Origin: Leucobacter chromiiresistens
GTDB lineage: Bacteria; Actinomycetota; Actinomycetes; Actinomycetales; Microbacteriaceae
Length of the DNA stretch: 64,000 nt
Direction: 5' to 3'
Assembly: GCF_900102345.1 (NCBI RefSeq)
Contig: NZ_FNKB01000001.1
Span: 124,001 to 188,000 of the forward strand
In this document: piece after piece, positions 1 through 8,871 of the stretch
How the letters are laid out: each line of letters starts with the position of its first letter
Numbering within the stretch: the stretch's first letter is position 1
Notes under the pieces: generated by a model
Told to the model about the DNA's origin: nothing
Database searches by the model: none
The model's input: only the letters and a program-made list of their open reading frames with translations
Made by a program: the position numbers and the translations under genes

Positions 1-151
1 CGTCGCTCTCCCGCGGAACGGGGAGCTTCTGGTTCTCCGCGTGGCGCAGGTACGCCGACTGGATCGCCTGCTCGATGATCTCGATCAGTTCGTCGAAGGG
101 GATCTCCTTCTCACGCTCGATCTGTCGCAGCGTGACGAGTTCGATCTTCAC
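1..151 (-). CDS. nusA: Transcription termination/antitermination factor NusA, N-terminal part (runs off left edge)
   Basis: Only the first 50 codons are inside the window. The N-terminus reads VKIELVTLRQIEREKEIPF and continues DELIEIIEQAIQSAYLRHAE, which matches the start of the NusA N-terminal RNA-polymerase-binding domain in actinobacteria. NusA binds RNA polymerase and modulates pausing, termination and antitermination. The GTG start at 151 is fixed by a perfect AGGAGG Shine-Dalgarno (complement of 158-163) six bases upstream. The upstream neighbour is an EssC-like ATPase gene 86 bp away, not the usual rimP. A hairpin and a possible -10 box in that gap suggest nusA has its own promoter here. 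The identity rests on the N-terminal 50 residues only. Confidence 0.9.
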   Translation of the reverse strand, partial: MKIELVTLRQIEREKEIPFDELIEIIEQAIQSAYLRHAENQKLPVPRESD

Positions 152-174
152 GAGTGGCCTCCTGGGTATTGAGA

Positions 175-180
175 TGTCTA
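175..180 (-). promoter_or_regulatory. Possible -10 box for nusA
   Basis: On the minus strand TAGACA lies 24 bases before the GTG start of nusA, just after the hairpin that ends the upstream gene. No convincing -35 box is seen at the proper distance. This is inferred from position and the TANNNT-like hexamer only. Confidence 0.3.
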
Positions 181-190
181 TTCAGATATG

Positions 191-206
191 GCCCGCACCG
201 GCGGGC
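191..206 (-). terminator. Hairpin after the EssC-like gene
   Basis: GCCCGC-4-GCGGGC forms a perfect 6-bp GC stem 32 bases beyond the EssC-like stop codon. There is no T-run, which is common for actinobacterial terminators. It would separate the T7SS-like locus from nusA. Confidence 0.45.
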
Positions 207-237
207 GAATCACCAGGGTAACGCACCCGCCGCGGCT

Positions 238-3200
238 TCATCTCGACGCCGCGGCGGATCCGTGCTCCGGCGCGCGACCCCCGGGCAGCGCGACGTGCAC
301 CGGTGTCACGCGCCCCGACTCGATCGCCACACCTCGCCCCGCCGGGAAGTCGGCGCGCTTCACGCGACCCAGGGATTCTCGGAACGGCGTCTGCCCCTCC
401 GAGTCGTCGGGCTGCAGGGCGAGCCCCCAGGTCGGCTGCCGGAGGGCGGTGAACAGATCCCAGACCCCCGCGCCGCTCCCCTGCTCCCATTCGAAGAGCA
501 CGAGCACGTCGGATCGGCGGGCCGCCCGCGCGAGCGCGACGAGTTCGGGCAGAGCCTCCGTTCCCTCCGTGTCGGCCGGGCGCTCGATCACCACCACCCC
601 GCGCCAGCCCGCTGAGGGGAACGCCGCAGCCGAACCCTCCGCCTCGGGTACCGGCGCATCGCCGATGCCGCCCCCGATCACGTTCGACCCGATCGTCGGC
701 GACGCGGCCCGGCGCGACGGGGGTCTCCCGCCGAGCGCCCGCGTGAGGGCACGCGCCCGATCCCGCACCTCGTCCGTTCCGAACGCCACCCGATCCCACT
801 CCTCCGCTGCGCGGAGCCCGTGCGGAACGCACGTCAGCAGCACCCGCTCGACCCCGGCACCGCGGCCCGCGGCCCAGCGCTCGTACGCGTGCACGCAGGT
901 GCGCGCAGCCGTCGACAGACCGGAGCCCGGCGGGCCCGCGATCACGCCGAGACCCGCCAGCGGCATGCCGAGCGGCGCGAAGCCGTCGGTGTCGATGCCG
1001 TACGCCGGGCGCCCGGCGACCTCGACCGGGAGTTCCGTCAGAGCCGGGTGGGTCGGCGCATTGCGCACCGGCACCGCCTCCGCCACGCGCCCGGCGCGGA
1101 GCTCGTCGGCGAGCCGTTCGAGCCCGCGGGCCTGCGCGGCGGAGCCCGGACCATCGCCCACGCAGGCGATCTGAATCTCCTCGTCCGTGCCGGCGAGCAC
1201 CGCCCGGCCGGGCGGAGCGTCGGCGAGCAAGTCGGCGCGCACCCCGAACGCGTGAGAGCCGTGCTGGCCCGCCAGACGGAGCACGTACTGCTGCTGCACG
1301 GCGGACGACATGGCGGAGGGGATCACACCCGCCCGGTCGCTCGTCATGACGACGTGCACGCCCGCCGAGCGCCCCGCCGACATGATCTCGCTCAGCAGAT
1401 GCATCGGAGCATCCGCGCCCGCGCGGGTCTCGGCGCTCTGCCTGAACGCGGCGAAGCCGTCGATCAGCAGCACCACGCGCGCCTCTCCGCTGCCGCCGGG
1501 GGTGCGCCGGAACGCGCGCAGCCCCGAGGCGCGCGCCGCCGCGTACCGCGCACACCGCTCGGCGACGAGATCCACGAGATGGCGCAGCACGCGCACGGTG
1601 AGCTCCCGGTCCGCCAGCTGAGCCACCGCGCCCACCGTCGGTAGTGCATCGATCACGTCGAGCGCGCCGCCGCCCGCGTCGATGGCGTAGAGCTGCACCG
1701 GATGCGCATCGGCGCTCGCACTGAGCGACGCGGCGAGCGCGACGAGCGCCGACGTCTTCCCGGTGCCGCTCGCGCCGACGAAGGCGACGTTCCCCGCCTC
1801 CTCGAGATCGATCGGCACGGGCCGCTGCGCCTGCGCGGTCGGCTGATCGCGCAGGCCGAGGATCGCGGCGTCGCCCGTATCGCCGAGCTGCTCGAGCGCT
1901 CGTGCTCTGAGCGCATCGAGCCCCACCCACTCGGGCAGCGCGTCGAGCCACGGTCGGCGGGGAGCGGCGATCCCGGCCTCCCGCGCCGCTGCGACGATGC
2001 CGTCTCGCAGCCGTTCGATATCGCGCGGCGGTTTCGCGCGGCGGCGCTGCGGTGCGCGCCCGGGAGGAGGAATGCTCCAGGGAGCCCCCTCGGCGAATCC
2101 GAGCGAGCGCACTTCGACGAGCGCGCCCGGACGATCGTCGACAGCGCGTCCGCCCAGGTACCCCGTCTGGAAGTGCCGCGCACGCCCCGGGCCGACCTTC
2201 ATGGCGCCGCGGCCGGGCGTCTCGGCGGCGAAGGACGCCGCGTCGGCGACGCCGAGCACGTCGCTGCTGTCCGCTGCATCCGCCATGCGCAGCGCGACCC
2301 GCAGATTGGTGTTGGCGCGCAGGTTGTCGGAGATGACCCCTGCGGGCCGCTGCGTCGCCATGACGAGGTGCAGGCCGAGCGAGCGCCCGCGCTGCGCGAT
2401 GTCGATGACGCCGTCGATGAACTGCGGCACCTCTGCGGCGAGCGCGGCGAACTCGTCGATGACGATGACGAGCACGGGCGGGGCGGCGGCGTCCGACCGC
2501 CGCTCCATGGCGATCAGGTCTTTCGCCCCGTGCGCCGCCAGCAGTTCCTCCCGGTGGTGCAGTTCAGCTCTCAACGACGCGAGCGCGCGGTGCACGAGAT
2601 GCGGGCTGAGGTCGGTGACGAGCCCGACGGTGTGCGGCAGGTCGACGCACTCTGCGAACGCGGCTCCGCCCTTGTAGTCGACGAGCAGGAAGGTGAGGCG
2701 ATCCGGACCGACCGTCGCCGCCAGGCTCATGATCCAGCTCTGCAGGAACTCGGATTTGCCCGCGCCCGTGGTTCCCCCCACGAGCGCGTGCGGCCCCTGC
2801 AGGCGGAGATCGACGATCGCCGGGCCGTCCGGGCTCTGCCCGACGACTGCAGCGAGCGAGATCGGTTCGCGCTCCTCCCCGAGCCGCCAGGTCGCGGTCA
2901 CGCTCCCCGAACGATGCCAGGCCCGCAGCACCGGTTGCGCGCCGCCCAGCAGGTCGACGGCGTGCAGGTCTCGCAGATGCACCGCTTTCGGGAGGTCGCT
3001 CTCGTCGAGCGCCCGCGCGCTCGTGTCCTCGACGGGCGCGAGACGCCGCGCCAGTTCGAGGGCGCGCATCGATTCGACCGGTTCGAGCCGCTGCAGCGGC
3101 GCTCGGCTGCTCGAGCGGACGAAGCTGACGGCGCCCTCGGCGCTGCCGAGCTCCGCGTAGGTGCGGCACGCCGCCGGGAGGTCGTCGACCGCACGGGCCA

Positions 3201-4914
3201 CCCACAACGCGTGGATGCCGAAGTCGGGCCCATCTTCGGCGAGGGCGATGATGCGCGAGAGGTCGACGTGCACGGCGTCGAGCACGAGCACGATCACCGC
3301 CGGGATCGTCGGGAGGTCGTCGATCGCATCCCCGTGCTGCTCGTCGTTGCGCGTCTCACCATCGAGATGCGACCGCACCGAGCTTCGACGCGACGCCGCG
3401 GATCGCCGGAGCGCCAGCAGACCTTCGAGTGCGGCGATCAGACGGATCGAGCTGCGCTCGTCGTCTGCGAGCTGCCAGGACCCGATCGGACTCGTCACCG
3501 CGTCGACGTGCGGAAGCCACTTCAGCCATTCCCACTCCGCCGCGTGGTGCGGGGACGCGAAGCAGGCGATCACCAGCTCGGTCGGCGAGTGCAGGCCGAC
3601 CAGTTGCAGCAGCAGGGATCGCGCCATGCCCTCCGCCCAGATCGGGTCGCCGACCACACCGATCGAGCCGCAGCGCTCGAACCGTTCGAGCAGCGGCACG
3701 GGCGCGACCTCCGAGAACTCGGTGGCGATGCGCTGCAGCACGTCCCACTGGGCGCGATCGGCGTCGCCGCGCGCGGGCAGCTCGATCTGCGTGCGGCTGG
3801 GCAGCACGCCGTCGCCGAATCGCACCTCCAGGAAGGCGCGATGCTCGGGCCGACGGGTCCAGAGCAGGCCGGATCGGCGCTCCACCGCATCCGCGATCTC
3901 AGCGATCGCCGGGGTTTCGGCCGACCGTGCTTCGATCTCGCGGCGTCTCAGCTCTGCGAGGGCTGCGCGATCGGCCGCGAGCGACTCCTCAAACCTCGCG
4001 CGATCCCGCTTCTGCTTGCGCTTGCCGCCGATCCGGGTGTCGAGCCACGACCCGATCATCATGATCGGGGAGAACGCCACCATCATGAGGCTCATGGGCG
4101 ACTGGGTGATGACGAACATCGCTCCGCCCATCATCATCGGCGCCAGCATGGCGAGCATCGGGATGCGGTTCGGCTGCGCGGGCGCCGGCGGGGCGGGCAG
4201 CTCGCGCAGCGATGCCGGGAAGACGGGGGCGAGTCGCGGTGCGCGGGTGTGCATGACGCGGTGCGAGAGGGCGGGGATGGGTGGCACCGGCGGGCCCGGT
4301 GTGATTCTCACGACGACCTCGCCGAGCGCGAACTCGGTGGACCGTCGGATGAGGTGCTCGGCGATCGGCTGGCCGTCGGGGCCGCCGAGGTTCGTGCCGT
4401 TCGCCGATCCGAGATCGCGGATGACGATGCCCGCGCCGCTCCCGGCGGTGATCTCGATCTCGGCGTGCCGCCGCGAGACGCTCCGGTCGCCGAGATGCAC
4501 GCGGCAGCTCTGATCGCGGCCGACCGTGTTGACGCCCGCGATGAGGCTGTACGTCGCGCCGGCGTGCGCGCCGGTCATGACTTCGAGGTAGCCGCCGATC
4601 TCGATGACGCGTCGTTCGCCGCTGCGGGTGCCGAACTCGGCGACCGGTTCGACGATCCATCCCGACTGCAGGCCCGACGCGCCGATCGGCGACATCGGGT
4701 CGAGGAGCAGCACGGGACCGGAACCACCCGCTCGCCCGCGCAGCGTGACCGGCGCCAGGCGATCGCGCGCGGCGTCGCGCAGGCGGGGGTCGTCGGTGAT
4801 GCCGGCGGTGAGCAGCGCTCGCGCGGCGTCGGCGACCGTGGCCGTGACGTCGCACGAGAGCGTCACGTCGTGGAGCTCGAGGCGCGGCACGACGAGCGTC
4901 AGCTTCAGCTTCAT
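238..4914 (-). CDS. EssC-like type VII secretion ATPase with FHA domain (FtsK/SpoIIIE family)
   Basis: This 1558-aa protein is predicted to be the membrane motor of a T7SS-like export system. An FHA domain lies at about residues 105-185 (GRD, SRRHAE and SANGTN motifs). Two hydrophobic helices follow near 250-292, then three FtsK/SpoIIIE-type ATPase domains. Domain 1 has an intact Walker A (GTTGAGKSE, near 715) and Walker B (VIVIDEF). Domain 2 has GASGTGKTS (near 1050), but its Walker B reads LLIDGF without the Glu. Domain 3 has GPPGSGLST: the Walker A lysine is Leu1333, so it probably does not hydrolyse ATP. The FHA-TM-TM-ATPase order is that of Firmicutes EssC/YukB rather than mycobacterial EccC. 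The gene heads away from a WXG100 gene, a hydrolase and a lipoprotein on the same strand. The ATG start at 4914 lies 21 bases after the lipoprotein stop. Confidence 0.85.
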   Translation of the reverse strand: MKLKLTLVVPRLELHDVTLSCDVTATVADAARALLTAGITDDPRLRDAARDRLAPVTLRGRAGGSGPVLLLDPMSPIGASGLQSGWIVEPVAEFGTRSGERRVIEIGGYLEVMTGAHAGATYSLIAGVNTVGRDQSCRVHLGDRSVSRRHAEIEITAGSGAGIVIRDLGSANGTNLGGPDGQPIAEHLIRRSTEFALGEVVVRITPGPPVPPIPALSHRVMHTRAPRLAPVFPASLRELPAPPAPAQPNRIPMLAMLAPMMMGGAMFVITQSPMSLMMVAFSPIMMIGSWLDTRIGGKRKQKRDRARFEESLAADRAALAELRRREIEARSAETPAIAEIADAVERRSGLLWTRRPEHRAFLEVRFGDGVLPSRTQIELPARGDADRAQWDVLQRIATEFSEVAPVPLLERFERCGSIGVVGDPIWAEGMARSLLLQLVGLHSPTELVIACFASPHHAAEWEWLKWLPHVDAVTSPIGSWQLADDERSSIRLIAALEGLLALRRSAASRRSSVRSHLDGETRNDEQHGDAIDDLPTIPAVIVLVLDAVHVDLSRIIALAEDGPDFGIHALWVARAVDDLPAACRTYAELGSAEGAVSFVRSSSRAPLQRLEPVESMRALELARRLAPVEDTSARALDESDLPKAVHLRDLHAVDLLGGAQPVLRAWHRSGSVTATWRLGEEREPISLAAVVGQSPDGPAIVDLRLQGPHALVGGTTGAGKSEFLQSWIMSLAATVGPDRLTFLLVDYKGGAAFAECVDLPHTVGLVTDLSPHLVHRALASLRAELHHREELLAAHGAKDLIAMERRSDAAAPPVLVIVIDEFAALAAEVPQFIDGVIDIAQRGRSLGLHLVMATQRPAGVISDNLRANTNLRVALRMADAADSSDVLGVADAASFAAETPGRGAMKVGPGRARHFQTGYLGGRAVDDRPGALVEVRSLGFAEGAPWSIPPPGRAPQRRRAKPPRDIERLRDGIVAAAREAGIAAPRRPWLDALPEWVGLDALRARALEQLGDTGDAAILGLRDQPTAQAQRPVPIDLEEAGNVAFVGASGTGKTSALVALAASLSASADAHPVQLYAIDAGGGALDVIDALPTVGAVAQLADRELTVRVLRHLVDLVAERCARYAAARASGLRAFRRTPGGSGEARVVLLIDGFAAFRQSAETRAGADAPMHLLSEIMSAGRSAGVHVVMTSDRAGVIPSAMSSAVQQQYVLRLAGQHGSHAFGVRADLLADAPPGRAVLAGTDEEIQIACVGDGPGSAAQARGLERLADELRAGRVAEAVPVRNAPTHPALTELPVEVAGRPAYGIDTDGFAPLGMPLAGLGVIAGPPGSGLSTAARTCVHAYERWAAGRGAGVERVLLTCVPHGLRAAEEWDRVAFGTDEVRDRARALTRALGGRPPSRRAASPTIGSNVIGGGIGDAPVPEAEGSAAAFPSAGWRGVVVIERPADTEGTEALPELVALARAARRSDVLVLFEWEQGSGAGVWDLFTALRQPTWGLALQPDDSEGQTPFRESLGRVKRADFPAGRGVAIESGRVTPVHVALPGGRAPEHGSAAASR

Positions 4915-4935
4915 GGGATCGTCGGGCGCATCGGG

Positions 4936-5664
4936 CTACCCGCCCTTCCCCGAGTGATCGAGCAGATCGGGTACGTACACAATAGGGTCGTCCCATTCGG
5001 GGAACGGGACGTACACCCCAGGAACCGACTCCTCGATATCGAGCGCCTCATCGGGAGTACGACCGCTCACCTCGTCAAGCAGCGCATCAGATTCCCCCCA
5101 GAAAGTCTTGCTGGTCACGTCCATGTTGTAATAGCCGTTCGCCTGCACCTTCCAGCTCACGAGATACCCGTCACCCGTGTCCGCCCGAACGAGGTGGTCG
5201 GGGCCGAACACCCCCTCCAGTTCGAGCGTCGTCACCTCCACCTCCCAGCCCTGCTGCTCGAAGTAGGCGATCATCGGGTCAAGATCCGCCTTCGCCCCCG
5301 TCGCCCCCTCCGGCCGGATCCACCGCCCCATGTTCAGGTAGTAGCTGTTGTCCGACGTCATCCCCGGAACCGACCACACATTCACGTCGGCGATCGGGGC
5401 ACCGCCCTTCTGACCCCACCCCCACACATCAGAGCTGACCTGCACCTGCGCGTCGGTCATCAACTCCTGCATGCGCGCGTCCCGCTCCCGCACCAGCTCG
5501 AACTGCTCACGCAGCGACAACGAAGCCTCTGCCTGCGTCATGCCCGCACCATCTCGTTCCATTTTGCCTCCACTCCCGCTGCACCCCGCAGCGCTCAACA
5601 CCAGCACAGCGCCCACCATTGCGGCCATCACCACTCGAACCGTCATTCTCCATTGACGCGGCAT
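4936..5664 (-). CDS. Predicted lipoprotein, possible immunity or partner protein of the adjacent hydrolase
   Basis: This 242-aa protein has a basic start, a hydrophobic stretch and the lipobox LSAAGC (Cys near residue 28), so it should be lipidated and anchored outside the cytoplasmic membrane. The mature part has a short helical segment (SLREQFELVRERDARMQEL) and then a mixed domain I do not recognise. Its ATG overlaps the stop of the upstream hydrolase gene by one base (TGATG), so the two are translationally coupled. Base composition looks less GC-rich than the flanking genes, as in the hydrolase gene. Known staphylococcal T7SS lipase toxins have lipoprotein immunity partners; by analogy this could protect against the hydrolase. 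That role is inference only. Confidence 0.7.
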   Translation of the reverse strand: MPRQWRMTVRVVMAAMVGAVLVLSAAGCSGSGGKMERDGAGMTQAEASLSLREQFELVRERDARMQELMTDAQVQVSSDVWGWGQKGGAPIADVNVWSVPGMTSDNSYYLNMGRWIRPEGATGAKADLDPMIAYFEQQGWEVEVTTLELEGVFGPDHLVRADTGDGYLVSWKVQANGYYNMDVTSKTFWGESDALLDEVSGRTPDEALDIEESVPGVYVPFPEWDDPIVYVPDLLDHSGKGG

Positions 5665-7541
5665 CAGCGACCGCCCTTCGCGAAGATCACACCAGCTGCA
5701 GCGGCGAAGTAGGTTCCCTTCGACAAGTACCCGACCTCACCCGACTGCTCGGGCTCGTTCGGACCAGTGCCGTCCCTGAACATGTCGTGCACGGTCACAT
5801 CGAGGTACCCTTCGACACCGTCGATCGTGATGTTCTGCACGCCCTCCAGCTCGCCCGGATCCCGGGGATGGGCACCCAAGCGGCCGAACTGCGCCATGTC
5901 ATCGCCCGCCGCAAACGCGGCGTACACCGACTCGGCGTTGATCGCCTCGATCGAGGTGTCTGACGCGAGACCCGCCGAGCCGTACATGACGAACGAGTCG
6001 ATGGGGTGCACCGTCTGCGTCAGCCCGACCGCCGCTGTGGTGGAGCCGTACGAGTGCGCGAACACCGAAACGGCGGGCACCGGAACCCCGTTCGCAGTAC
6101 GGCTCTCGAAGACGCCGTCGATGAACCCGGCCAGTTCAGGAGCGCCAGCCTCAGCGCGCGTCATCCGGTTGACGTCTGCGACCCCCGGAGAGTGGTAGCC
6201 AATCCAGGTCACCGCCGCGTAAGTCTCTGATGGATTCACCGTATGCGCCTCGCGGTACAGCGCACGCGCACCCTTCGCGTCATACGCAATGTCACCGACG
6301 CTCGAGTTCATCCCTGAGACATTGACCGCTACCTGCGACGCGGCGTCGAGGTCACCGTGCGAGATGGCGGCGGTGAGCGCCCCGTCGTGGCTGCCGACCG
6401 CGAGCAGCTGAATCACTGGTGCGCCGTCCATTGTCCTCGCATCTTTCTTCGCGTCCTGCCAAGCTTTGTACAGCCCCATGACCTGCGTCTGCACCTCCGC
6501 GACCGTCATATCCGTTTCGCTGAGCCCCAGCAGGCCCCGCGCCTGGTCGGGCGCGATGAGTGCGTAGTGCAGCAGCTCGCGTGAGGCGATGTCCTGCACC
6601 CAGGCGGACAGGCCGTCGCAGGTCGCAAGCTGGGCGAGCGTACGCATCGGCAGCGCCTCGACCTCCTCGCGGCTGAGACCGAGAGCTCGCCACGCCTCCC
6701 CGAGCGCCGCGCCGCTGAGCCCCTCCTCCAGGAGGGCGTCGACGGCCGGGTTCGGCGTGCCGTCATCGCGGATCTCGACGCCGCGCATTTCGCCGGCGAT
6801 GCCGAAGGCGACGTTCTCGTTCGAGGACCATCCGCCCGTTGCGCTTGCCGCGATCAGCACTCCGAGATCCGTGTCGCGCAGCGATCTCAGCAGCCGCTTC
6901 TCCGCGCTCCTCCGATCGTCCACGAGCGTCTTCCACTGTGCGCGAGCACGCTCGATATCGTCGAGGGCCTGCTTCCACACCACGACGGCATTGAGCCATT
7001 GCGTGGAGTGCTGGGCATGCAGCGTGCTCCTGATCCCCTCCTGCTCCACCGCGCTGAGGCTCTGCGCATTTGCACCCAGCCGAGGAGTCGGCATCTCGCC
7101 CGGCGGCACCGTCGCCCAGTCACCTGGCGCTTCGGCCCCGATCACCTGGGCGATCTCGTCGATCGCGCCCGCCTGGGTGCGAATGCTCGCCAGGCTGCTC
7201 TCCACGTCGTCTACCGTGCCGCGCGCTCGCGCGTGAATACGATCGATCTCCATCGCGAAGTCGTCGAACGCTCGCTTCGCCGCGGCGGAACTCTCCTCCA
7301 GCTTGCGCGCTCCCGGGAGGAGTCTGTCGGCCAGCTTCGCGTTCAGCCGGGTCACCGCCCGCCCCGAGCCCGCTCCCAACCTCACGTGCGCATCGCGCAC
7401 GAGTGACGAGAATATGTCGACGTTGTCGTCCGCTCGGCGCAGGTAGTCGGCAACGGGAGAGATGTCGTCGACACTGCCCAGAATCGGGGACGGTGCGGGA
7501 AGCACGCCACTCTCGAGCGCGTCAGCGGGAATCCACGTCAT
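5664..7541 (-). CDS. DUF1023 alpha/beta hydrolase with helical N-terminal domain, candidate T7SS effector
   Basis: This 625-aa protein has two parts. Residues 1 to about 250 are helical and coiled-coil-like (SPVADYLRRADDNVDIF and further heptads), resembling the WXG/LXG-type targeting regions of T7SS substrates. The C-terminal part is a DUF1023 alpha/beta hydrolase with the nucleophile-elbow motif AHSYGS (Ser497) and a likely catalytic His585 in VHDMF near the end. Members of this family occur widely beside WXG100 genes in actinobacteria and are mostly uncharacterised lipases or peptidases. The gene overlaps the upstream 102-aa partner by 4 bp (ATGA) and the downstream lipoprotein by 1 bp. 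No signal peptide is visible, which fits export by a T7SS. Effector function is inferred. Confidence 0.8.
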   Translation of the reverse strand: MTWIPADALESGVLPAPSPILGSVDDISPVADYLRRADDNVDIFSSLVRDAHVRLGAGSGRAVTRLNAKLADRLLPGARKLEESSAAAKRAFDDFAMEIDRIHARARGTVDDVESSLASIRTQAGAIDEIAQVIGAEAPGDWATVPPGEMPTPRLGANAQSLSAVEQEGIRSTLHAQHSTQWLNAVVVWKQALDDIERARAQWKTLVDDRRSAEKRLLRSLRDTDLGVLIAASATGGWSSNENVAFGIAGEMRGVEIRDDGTPNPAVDALLEEGLSGAALGEAWRALGLSREEVEALPMRTLAQLATCDGLSAWVQDIASRELLHYALIAPDQARGLLGLSETDMTVAEVQTQVMGLYKAWQDAKKDARTMDGAPVIQLLAVGSHDGALTAAISHGDLDAASQVAVNVSGMNSSVGDIAYDAKGARALYREAHTVNPSETYAAVTWIGYHSPGVADVNRMTRAEAGAPELAGFIDGVFESRTANGVPVPAVSVFAHSYGSTTAAVGLTQTVHPIDSFVMYGSAGLASDTSIEAINAESVYAAFAAGDDMAQFGRLGAHPRDPGELEGVQNITIDGVEGYLDVTVHDMFRDGTGPNEPEQSGEVGYLSKGTYFAAAAGVIFAKGGR

Positions 7542-7846
7542 TGCGCACCCGTTCCGACCGCGTACCCCGAGTACAGCGACGCCGCGAGCCGCGCATCGAG
7601 CGCCGAGCTGTCCTCCATCAATCCGTTCACTGCATGGCTCGCCGACTTGGCGGCGTCGGCGAGAGCGTTCTGCGCGACTTCGATACTGCGGAGAAACTCA
7701 TCTGCTTCATCGCCGATGCCGGTCAGGCTCGGGAACTGGGCCGAAGGCCGACCCTCGCTGCCCTCCTCCATCGTGCGGGCTGCGGTGCCGAGCGTCGAGC
7801 CTGCAAGTGACAGCTCACTATCGGAGAGCGTCAATCGATCGCTCAT
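7538..7846 (-). CDS. Small helical T7SS-associated protein (WXG-like or EspC-like partner)
   Basis: This 102-aa, mostly helical protein begins MSDRLTLSDSEL and lacks a signal peptide or membrane segment. Its size and helix-turn-helix outline fit the small partner proteins that precede T7SS effectors, although there is no W-x-G motif. I chose ATG 7846 because GAAGGGA lies seven bases upstream; a longer reading to 7987 runs into a region without coding character. The stop overlaps the hydrolase start by 4 bp, so the pair is probably made together and may form a heterodimer. The exact family is not recognised. Confidence 0.65.
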   Translation of the reverse strand: MSDRLTLSDSELSLAGSTLGTAARTMEEGSEGRPSAQFPSLTGIGDEADEFLRSIEVAQNALADAAKSASHAVNGLMEDSSALDARLAASLYSGYAVGTGAQ

Positions 7847-7907
7847 TCGGTGATCCCTTCTGGATGTCGGTTCCGTAGCGTCTCGTACGCCCCGAACGGT
7901 CGCGCGC

Positions 7908-8396
7908 TCACTCCGCCGTCTGTTGGGTGAACCGGTACACCGGGCTGTCGGTGTCGACGGGCGCCGCCTCTTCCTCGGCGGACTCACCCCGGAAGCGGGC
8001 GAGGTCGCGCACGTTCTTCTGGACCGCCACGGAGGCGAAGAGACTCATCGCGAAGCCGATGCCATAGAAGCCCTTCTCGCTGAGGGTGATGCTCCCCGCG
8101 TTCCAGAGCCCGATGGCGAGCAGCGCGAGCGCGATCATGAGCGCGCTCCATGCGATGCCGTAGTAGAGGTTGGTGACGGGGATCTTCTCGGCGCGATCGC
8201 GGACCGTCTTCTGAAGCGATACCGCGGCGAACAGGCCGAACACGAGCAGCGTGAAGTAGTAGCCCTTCTCGTTGAGCTCCATGCGCGCGTTGAAGAGGCC
8301 GATCATGTAGGTCGTCATTCCGAGCAGCAGTGCGACCCACGAGGCGCCGATGAACGCGGGCGTGGGCTTCTGAGCGGAATCGCGAAGTTCATGCAT
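7908..8396 (-). CDS. YiaA/YiaB family inner-membrane protein
   Basis: This 162-aa protein contains two copies of a two-helix module. Each includes the motif NEKGYYF or SEKGFYG followed by a helix and an LQKTVRDR or VQKNVRDL end, which is the signature of the YiaA/YiaB family. Four membrane helices are predicted. The function of the family is unknown; it is often stress-related. The ATG at 8396 is preceded by AAAGGA at a nine-base distance and is preferred over a longer start at 8495. It sits between the WXG100 gene and the hydrolase cassette on the same strand, so it may be co-transcribed, but a link to secretion is not established. Confidence 0.85.
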   Translation of the reverse strand: MHELRDSAQKPTPAFIGASWVALLLGMTTYMIGLFNARMELNEKGYYFTLLVFGLFAAVSLQKTVRDRAEKIPVTNLYYGIAWSALMIALALLAIGLWNAGSITLSEKGFYGIGFAMSLFASVAVQKNVRDLARFRGESAEEEAAPVDTDSPVYRFTQQTAE

Positions 8397-8577
8397 GACG
8401 AATGGTCCTTTCTGTGGCAAGCGTCCTCGCTTGCTGTCGTCGAGTCGGCGGCGCGGCACCGTGCACCCGAGATCGAAGCCCCAGGCGACGAGCACGCGTA
8501 CGAGCGGCGCGGCCCGCAGCGTCGGTCGCGATCCCTCAGGTGGGATTTGCGCGCGCCAGCGGGCCGCGCCCCCGGCG

Positions 8578-8871
8578 TCAGTTGATCCGGGCCGCGATCT
8601 GCGCGTCCATATCGCGCATCGCGTTCGCCGTCTGCGTGAGGAAGTTCTGAATCTCGGTGAGCTTCTGCACCACCGTGTTCGCGCTCGTCGTGTAGTCGGT
8701 GTACGCGGCGTTGAACTTGCCCGACGCCTGATCGGTCACGAAGCCGGAGGCGACGAGGTTGTTGATCTGCGACTGCAGCAGTCGCAGCTTCTCGGTGATC
8801 TCGTCGCGCCCCGAACCCAGCTGCGACGCAGCCTGCTCGATCTCGGCGTAGGTGACGGTGATGTTGGCCAT
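8578..8871 (-). CDS. WXG100 family (ESAT-6-like) T7SS substrate
   Basis: This 97-aa protein is a predicted helical hairpin of WXG100 type: helix 1 (YAEIEQAASQLGSGRDEI), a turn region with TDQASGKF, and helix 2 (YTTSANTVVQKLTEIQNF). The canonical W-x-G is replaced by the SGKF version common in actinobacterial members. No C-terminal YxxxD/E signal is obvious. ATG 8871 has AGAAGGGA just upstream. WXG100 proteins are exported as dimers by FtsK-type ATPases, so this is probably the core substrate of the EssC-like motor at 238-4914. The upstream region carries two 12-bp direct repeats. Confidence 0.88.
   Translation of the reverse strand: MANITVTYAEIEQAASQLGSGRDEITEKLRLLQSQINNLVASGFVTDQASGKFNAAYTDYTTSANTVVQKLTEIQNFLTQTANAMRDMDAQIAARIN

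Noticed and set aside
1702..5712. A plus-strand reading frame of over 1300 codons opposite the EssC-like gene
   Set aside because: It is an antisense shadow in very GC-rich DNA: Arg/Ala/Asp/Gln-rich with no domains, while the minus strand encodes clear FHA and ATPase motifs.
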